This document shows, in pieces, positions 6,636-9,426 of a stretch of DNA of 9,426 nt; within the stretch, counting starts at the first letter, position 1; every line of letters begins with the position of its first letter. The notes beneath the pieces are model-generated. The model ran no database searches. It was not told the DNA's origin and saw only the letters and a list, made by a program, of their open reading frames with translations. A program made the translations under genes and the position numbers. This stretch comes from Actinomycetota bacterium (lineage in GTDB: Bacteria; Actinomycetota; Thermoleophilia; Gaiellales; Gaiellaceae), in NCBI GenBank assembly GCA_013695295.1, contig JACDAS010000048.1:1-9426 (forward strand), given 5' to 3'.

Positions 6636-7393
6636 CGAGCCAATCGCCCCTCGCCGACCCAGAACAGGAAGTGCCGTTCGGCTCTGCGGAGCGCGACGTT
6701 GATCGCGTAGCCGAGAAAGCCGGTTACGACGATTGCGGCGTACAGCTCCGGAAGTTGGTAGGCGAGTTGCTGCCTCTGCATGTACGAGCCAATTCCTTCC
6801 GTGCCGGTGACGAGCTCCGCAGTCACGCCGACGAGAAGTGCGAGCGACGCGCTCACTCTGATTCCGGTGGCGATGCTCGGGAGCGCGGCGGGGAACGTCA
6901 CCGACACGAGCCTGCCGAGTCTCGTGACACCCGACGTCCTCGCGACGTCGTGGAGGACGCGATCGGCGCCGCGTGCGCCGTACAGCGTGTTGATCAGGAT
7001 CGGCCAGAGCGCGGCGTACGCGATCACGAACCGTCGCATCGGCAGGCCGAGGCCGAAGACCATGATCGCGAGGGGTATGAGCGCAACGGCGGGGATCGGT
7101 CGCAGGAACTCGATCACGATGGATGAAGCCTCGAGCAGGGTGCGTGAGCTCCCGATGACCAGCCCGAGCACGATTCCGGCGGCAATCGCGAGGCCGAGCC
7201 CCTCCGCGTAGCTCTCTAGGGTCGTGCCGACCTCACCGGACAGCGTGCCGGACGACACGCCCTCTGCGAGCGCACGCAGGACCGCCGACGGGGCGGGCAC
7301 GCTGTCGCGGAGCTCGAACAGCCGAACGCCCGCCTCGAGGAGCCCGGTGACGAGCACCACGAAGAGCCAGCCGACGAGATTCGCTTGCTTCAC
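6632..7393 (-). CDS. ABC importer permease A, NitT/TauT family
   Basis: First gene of the operon, a 253-residue inner-membrane protein. It has an N-terminal hydrophobic segment (about 6-22), a core of further hydrophobic segments, and the family stretch IEFLRPIPAVALIPLAIMVFG. The EAA-type coupling loop is at about 153-172 (ARTSGVTRLGRLVSVTFPAALP), ending in IATGIRVSASLALL. The GTG start at 7393 has no strong ribosome binding site, and the predicted promoter leaves a very short leader. Its TGA is merged with the start of permease B. Together with permease B and the ATPase it supplies the membrane part of an importer. The only binding-protein gene in the window is the one at 329-1306. Confidence 0.9.
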   Translation of the reverse strand: MKQANLVGWLFVVLVTGLLEAGVRLFELRDSVPAPSAVLRALAEGVSSGTLSGEVGTTLESYAEGLGLAIAAGIVLGLVIGSSRTLLEASSIVIEFLRPIPAVALIPLAIMVFGLGLPMRRFVIAYAALWPILINTLYGARGADRVLHDVARTSGVTRLGRLVSVTFPAALPSIATGIRVSASLALLVGVTAELVTGTEGIGSYMQRQQLAYQLPELYAAIVVTGFLGYAINVALRRAERHFLFWVGEGRLAR

Positions 7394-7410
7394 GATGCGA
7401 TGTGCTCGCC

Positions 7411-7439
7411 ACTATCGCGTGCGCCCGCTCGTGCGGCAA
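7411..7439 (-). promoter_or_regulatory. Candidate promoter of the permease-ATPase operon
   Basis: TTGCCG (7434-7439) and GATAGT (7411-7416) are separated by exactly 17 bases on the minus strand. The -10 ends 17 bases before the GTG at 7393, so the mRNA leader would be about 10 bases. An inverted repeat abuts the upstream edge of the -35. No copy of the 27-bp box is found at the spacing seen elsewhere. Confidence 0.45.
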
Positions 7440-7465
7440 GGGCTCGCCCAGAATGGGGCGAGGCC
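7440..7465. repeat. Inverted repeat abutting the operon promoter
   Basis: CTCGCCC (7443-7449) and GGGCGAG (7456-7462) are perfect arms with loop AGAATG. The stem extends to 7440 and 7465 with one mismatch. It touches the outer edge of the predicted -35, where an activator or repressor could bind. It may instead be a plain hairpin. Confidence 0.35.
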
Positions 7466-7508
7466 TGTTGTCGCGGCATACCGACACACGGAGGAGGGCG
7501 CCCCGCAG

Positions 7509-7540
7509 CGGGTTCTGTCCCCCGCATGGGACAGACCCCG
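7509..7540. repeat. REP-like palindrome
   Basis: TCTGTCCC (7514-7521) and GGGACAGA (7528-7535) are perfect 8-base arms with loop CCGCAT. The stem continues to 7509 and 7540 with a single mismatch. Palindromes with GGGGTCTGTCCC arms resemble the repetitive extragenic elements mobilised by REP-associated tyrosine transposases; that link is from memory of such elements, not from a second copy in this window. No transposase is present here. No T-run follows on either strand. Confidence 0.5.
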
Positions 7541-7552
7541 TCGTGGTGAGGG

Positions 7553-7770
7553 TCAGCCCGCCTTTACAGCGCAGCTCCCCGGCACGGTGAGCGGTCGTGC
7601 GGTCGTCTTTCGCTTGAGGGCGCGGATCGCGCGCACGAAGCCCTTCGTCTTCGCATCGCGCTCGATGCGTAGTTGACGAGGTCGGACTCCTTGCCCTGCA
7701 GCTCGCCTCGTGTGAGGGCGTCGCGGACGTCCGCCCACCCTTCGTAGGTCGGCTTTGCGCCAAGCGCTGC
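7553..7770 (-). pseudogene. Possible decayed small gene with one frameshift
   Basis: Two minus-strand frames join near 7673. The upstream piece (about 7770-7673) reads GAKPTYEGWADVRDALTRG and then ELQGKESDLVNY. The downstream piece reads RIERDAKTKGFVRAIRALKR and continues to a TGA at 7553-7555. Third codon positions are mostly G or C in both pieces, and both look like ordinary charged helical protein. No start codon with a ribosome binding site is visible, and the 5' end would run into the promoter of the cupin gene on the other strand. I do not recognise the protein. It may be a remnant, a sequencing slip or a chance open stretch. The segment 7394-7552 has only the promoter and the two inverted repeats. 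Confidence 0.3.
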
Positions 7771-7790
7771 ATGGTCAGCGTTTGCACCTC

Positions 7791-7796
7791 TAGGCT
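7791..7796 (+). promoter_or_regulatory. Leaderless -10 element of the cupin gene
   Basis: TAGGCT sits 7 bases before the GTG at 7804, a position suited to a leaderless transcript. The same hexamer stands 6 bases before the GTG of the cyclase gene. No convincing -35 is seen at 16-18 bases. It decides the start at 7804 over the in-frame ATG at 7771, which lies upstream of this -10. Confidence 0.45.
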
Positions 7797-7803
7797 GCCG
7801 GGC

Positions 7804-8193
7804 GTGGGCTTTCGTGTGATCCGTCCCGACGAGCTCGAGTGGATTACACGGCCCCACAAGCCCGAAGAGGCGCCACGCCACGTCGCCGAGCTGAGCGAGC
7901 GGGCCGGCTTCGCCCACACCCGCGCGAATGTCTGGCGCTACGAGGCCGGCGCCAAGGGGCGCCGCCACAAGCACCTGCTCCAGGAGGAGACGTTCGTAGT
8001 GCTCGCGGGGACGCTGTCGATGTACCTCGGCGACCCGCCGGAGCGTCAGGACGTGCCCAAGGGCGGGCTCATCCACGTCGAGCCGGGCACGCCGCTCCAG
8101 ACGGCGAACCACGGCGACGAGGATCTCATCCTCTATTCCTACGGCACCCCTCCCGAGAGCGAGCACGCCGAGATCCTCGACTCGGCGGTGTAG
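7804..8193 (+). CDS. Small single-domain cupin protein
   Basis: A 129-residue, probably cytoplasmic protein made of one cupin beta-barrel. Cupin motif 1 runs from Gly49 to Gly69, with His55, His57 and Glu61 or Glu62 as the metal ligands and the ending VLAGTLSMYLGD. Motif 2 is VEPGTPLQTAN (92-102). Where most cupins of this type have the fourth ligand histidine (PGTPH...N), this one has Leu98, so metal binding may be altered. Such small cupins serve as sugar isomerases, dioxygenases or simple binding proteins; no substrate can be assigned. The start at GTG 7804 is preferred because of the -10 element just upstream; an ATG at 7771 would add 11 residues with no resemblance to the domain. It stands alone between divergent and co-directional neighbours. 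Confidence 0.8.
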   Translation: MGFRVIRPDELEWITRPHKPEEAPRHVAELSERAGFAHTRANVWRYEAGAKGRRHKHLLQEETFVVLAGTLSMYLGDPPERQDVPKGGLIHVEPGTPLQTANHGDEDLILYSYGTPPESEHAEILDSAV

Positions 8194-8198
8194 CCGTG

Positions 8199-8223
8199 GA
8201 GGGCCGCGCCTAGCGCGCGCGGG
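8199..8223 (+). terminator. GC-rich imperfect hairpin after the cupin gene
   Basis: GGGCCGCGC and GCGCGCGGGCC face each other around CTA a few bases after the cupin stop codon. The stem has a bulge and no T-run follows, so it is a weak terminator candidate. A 10-base perfect palindrome, TCGCTAGCGA (8244-8253), follows. Confidence 0.3.
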
Positions 8224-8272
8224 CCGCTGATCCTGCTGATCCTTCGCTAGCGATCGGGGCAGGCACCGGCCC

Positions 8273-8306
8273 AGAGATCGCTTCGGCGCGCCAAGCCGTG
8301 ATCTCT
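8273..8306. repeat. Inverted repeat upstream of the cyclase gene
   Basis: AGAGATC (8273-8279) and GATCTCT (8300-8306) are perfect 7-base arms. Between them GCTT and AAGC pair again around the palindrome GGCGCGCC, giving a long interrupted stem. It ends about 50 bases before the GTG of the cyclase gene and could be an operator or a terminator for read-through from the cupin gene. Confidence 0.35.
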
Positions 8307-8345
8307 CCCCAGGACGGGCGGTTAGCCGCGCGAACCCGCCGCCCC

Positions 8346-8351
8346 TAGGCT
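8346..8351 (+). promoter_or_regulatory. Leaderless -10 element of the cyclase gene
   Basis: TAGGCT lies 6 bases before the GTG at 8358. A poor -35 (TTAGCC, 8322-8327) stands 18 bases upstream. The same hexamer at a similar distance precedes the cupin gene. Confidence 0.45.
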
Positions 8352-8357
8352 TCCCTC

Positions 8358-9426
8358 GTGGCGATCTGCCCCGGGTGTGGCCAGGAGAACCCGGACGGCT
8401 TCCGCTTCTGCGGAGCCTGCGGGGCAGAGCTGGCCGCCGCGCCTGCGCTCCCGCGCGAGGTGCGTAGGACGATCACGATCCTGTTCTGCGACGTTACCGG
8501 GTCGACGGCGCTCGGTGAGAGCCTCGACCCGGAGTCGCTCCGGCGCGTCATGGCTCGCTACTTCGAGACGGCCCGGTCCTGCCTCGAGCGCCACGGGGGC
8601 ACCGTTGAGAAGTTCATCGGCGATGCGGTGATGGGCGTCTTCGGCGTCCCGGCTGTGCACGAAGACGACGCCCTGCGCGCACTGCGCTCGGCGGCGGAGT
8701 TGCGCGACTCGATGGTCGCCCTCAATGAGGAGCTCGAGCGCGACTACGGCGTGTCGCTGCAGATACGCGTCGGCGTCAACACCGGCGAGGTCGTCACCGG
8801 CACGGAGGAGCGGCTGGCCACGGGCGACGCCGTCAACGTTGCTGCCCGGCTGGAGCAGGCGGCGCCGTCCGGCGAAGTCCTGGTGGGGGAGGAGACGCTC
8901 CGGCTCGCGCGCGATGCAGTCGACGTCGAGGCGGTCGAGCCGCTCGCCGCCAAGGGTAAGAGCGAGCCGGTGCGCGCCTTCCGGTTGGTGGCCGTGCGCA
9001 AGGGCGCGCCCGCGTTCGAGAGGCGTCTGGATTCGTCCATGGTCGGTCGGGGGAGCGAGCTCGGGCTTCTGCGGCAGGCGTTCGAGCGCGCTGTCTCCGA
9101 ATCGGCCTGTCACCTGTTCACGGTGCCGGGGCGGCCGGCGTCGGCAAGTCGCGACTGGTTGCCGAGCTCCTCGCTGGTCTCGGCGAAGCGGCGACGCTCT
9201 CCGGCCGCTGCCTGTCGTACGGCGACGGGATCACGTACTGGCCTCTCGTCGAGCTCTTTCGCGAGGCGGGCGCGGAGGACGAGCTCGCCGGCGCACTCGC
9301 GCAGCCAAGTTCCGAGGAGACGTTCCGGGCTGTCCGCACGTGGCTCGAGCGTCGAGCCCGCGAGCATCCACTGGCGGTCGTGCTGGACGATCTCCATTGG
9401 GGGCAGCCGACATTCCTGGACTTCGT
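8358..9426 (+). CDS. Zinc-ribbon, class III nucleotide cyclase and AAA ATPase protein, frameshifted and cut by the window edge
   Basis: Residues 4-24 form a four-cysteine zinc ribbon (CPGCG and CGACG). Residues 38-190 are a class III cyclase domain that would make cAMP from ATP. The metal aspartates are Asp45 (FCDVTGST) and Asp89 (FIGDAVM), the Lys85 and Asp157 pair points to adenine, and Asn160 and Arg164 (NVAAR) are the transition-state residues; all are present. An AAA_16/STAND ATPase begins at SMVGRGSELGLL, as in large cyclase-ATPase-TPR regulators. In the sequence given, the frame slips by one missing base near 9126. The onward frame resumes with GAAGVGKSRLVAEL (Walker A) and continues to VVLDDLHWG (Walker B) at the edge. 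The uncorrected frame stays open to 9426 but gives serine- and arginine-rich nonsense. The GTG start fits the leaderless -10 just upstream. Confidence 0.85.
   Translation, partial: MAICPGCGQENPDGFRFCGACGAELAAAPALPREVRRTITILFCDVTGSTALGESLDPESLRRVMARYFETARSCLERHGGTVEKFIGDAVMGVFGVPAVHEDDALRALRSAAELRDSMVALNEELERDYGVSLQIRVGVNTGEVVTGTEERLATGDAVNVAARLEQAAPSGEVLVGEETLRLARDAVDVEAVEPLAAKGKSEPVRAFRLVAVRKGAPAFERRLDSSMVGRGSELGLLRQAFERAVSESACHLFTVPGRPASASRDWLPSSSLVSAKRRRSPAAACRTATGSRTGLSSSSFARRARRTSSPAHSRSQVPRRRSGLSARGSSVEPASIHWRSCWTISIGGSRHSWTS
9123..9130 (+). other. Frameshift site in the cyclase gene's Walker A loop
   Basis: The upstream frame reads through GTG at 9123-9125. The downstream, clearly conserved frame resumes at GGG 9128-9130, leaving only CC for the codon between. 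One inserted base, for example making CTC, would restore FTVLGAAGVGKS. The site is next to a run of four G, so a sequencing slip or a true recent mutation are both possible. Confidence 0.75.

Noticed and set aside
7522..7539. Third copy of the 27-bp box upstream of the permease operon
   Set aside because: Only 12 of 16 bases match, the TTCGA end is absent, it lies more than 125 bases from the operon start, and it is part of a palindrome that explains it better.
7233..7919. Minus-strand frame from the cupin into permease A
   Set aside because: It overlaps two well-supported genes and has no family signature; only the short stretch in the intergenic gap is kept, as a possible remnant.
8322..9113. 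Minus-strand frame opposite the cyclase gene
   Set aside because: It is the shadow of the cyclase domain, whose catalytic residues are all visible on the plus strand.
1..9426. tRNA or rRNA genes and CRISPR arrays
   Set aside because: No cloverleaf-like element, ribosomal RNA sequence or regularly spaced direct repeat was seen.

Overview
This is a GC-rich window with long overlapping genes, GTG starts and several apparent leaderless promoters. It looks like an actinobacterium. A deep branch such as Thermoleophilia is my guess from the mix of a giant ATP-binding LuxR regulator, a zinc-ribbon cyclase-ATPase and leaderless GTG genes, and no taxonomic marker is present to prove it.

Layout. A secreted protein runs off the left edge (1-190, minus). 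Next is the substrate-binding protein of a NitT/TauT-type ABC importer (329-1306, minus), preceded by a possible 14-codon leader ORF. Divergent from it is a 938-residue LAL-type LuxR regulator (1459-4275, plus). The regulator meets head-on, with a 3-bp gap, a small secreted protein of unknown function (4279-4971, minus). Upstream of that protein, in one overlapping minus-strand operon read leftward from 7393, lie two different permeases and the ATPase of an importer (7393 to 5057). After a roughly 370-bp intergenic stretch with hairpins, a REP-like palindrome and a possible decayed gene come a single-domain cupin (7804-8193, plus) and a zinc-ribbon, class III cyclase and AAA ATPase protein that runs off the right edge (8358-9426, plus). 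As read, the last gene carries a one-base frameshift in its Walker A loop.

How the parts may work together. The binding protein, two permeases and ATPase together make a complete importer, although the binding-protein gene is separated from the rest by the regulator and the unknown secreted protein. A 27-bp sequence with 21 identities lies before both the binding-protein gene (1404-1430) and the unknown secreted-protein gene (5026-5052). It has the same orientation and nearly the same distance to a strong ribosome binding site. This suggests one controlled unit in which the LuxR regulator, its importer and a new secreted partner answer to the same signal. The transported compound cannot be told from sequence alone. 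The cupin and cyclase genes look like independent leaderless transcription units sharing the same -10 hexamer.
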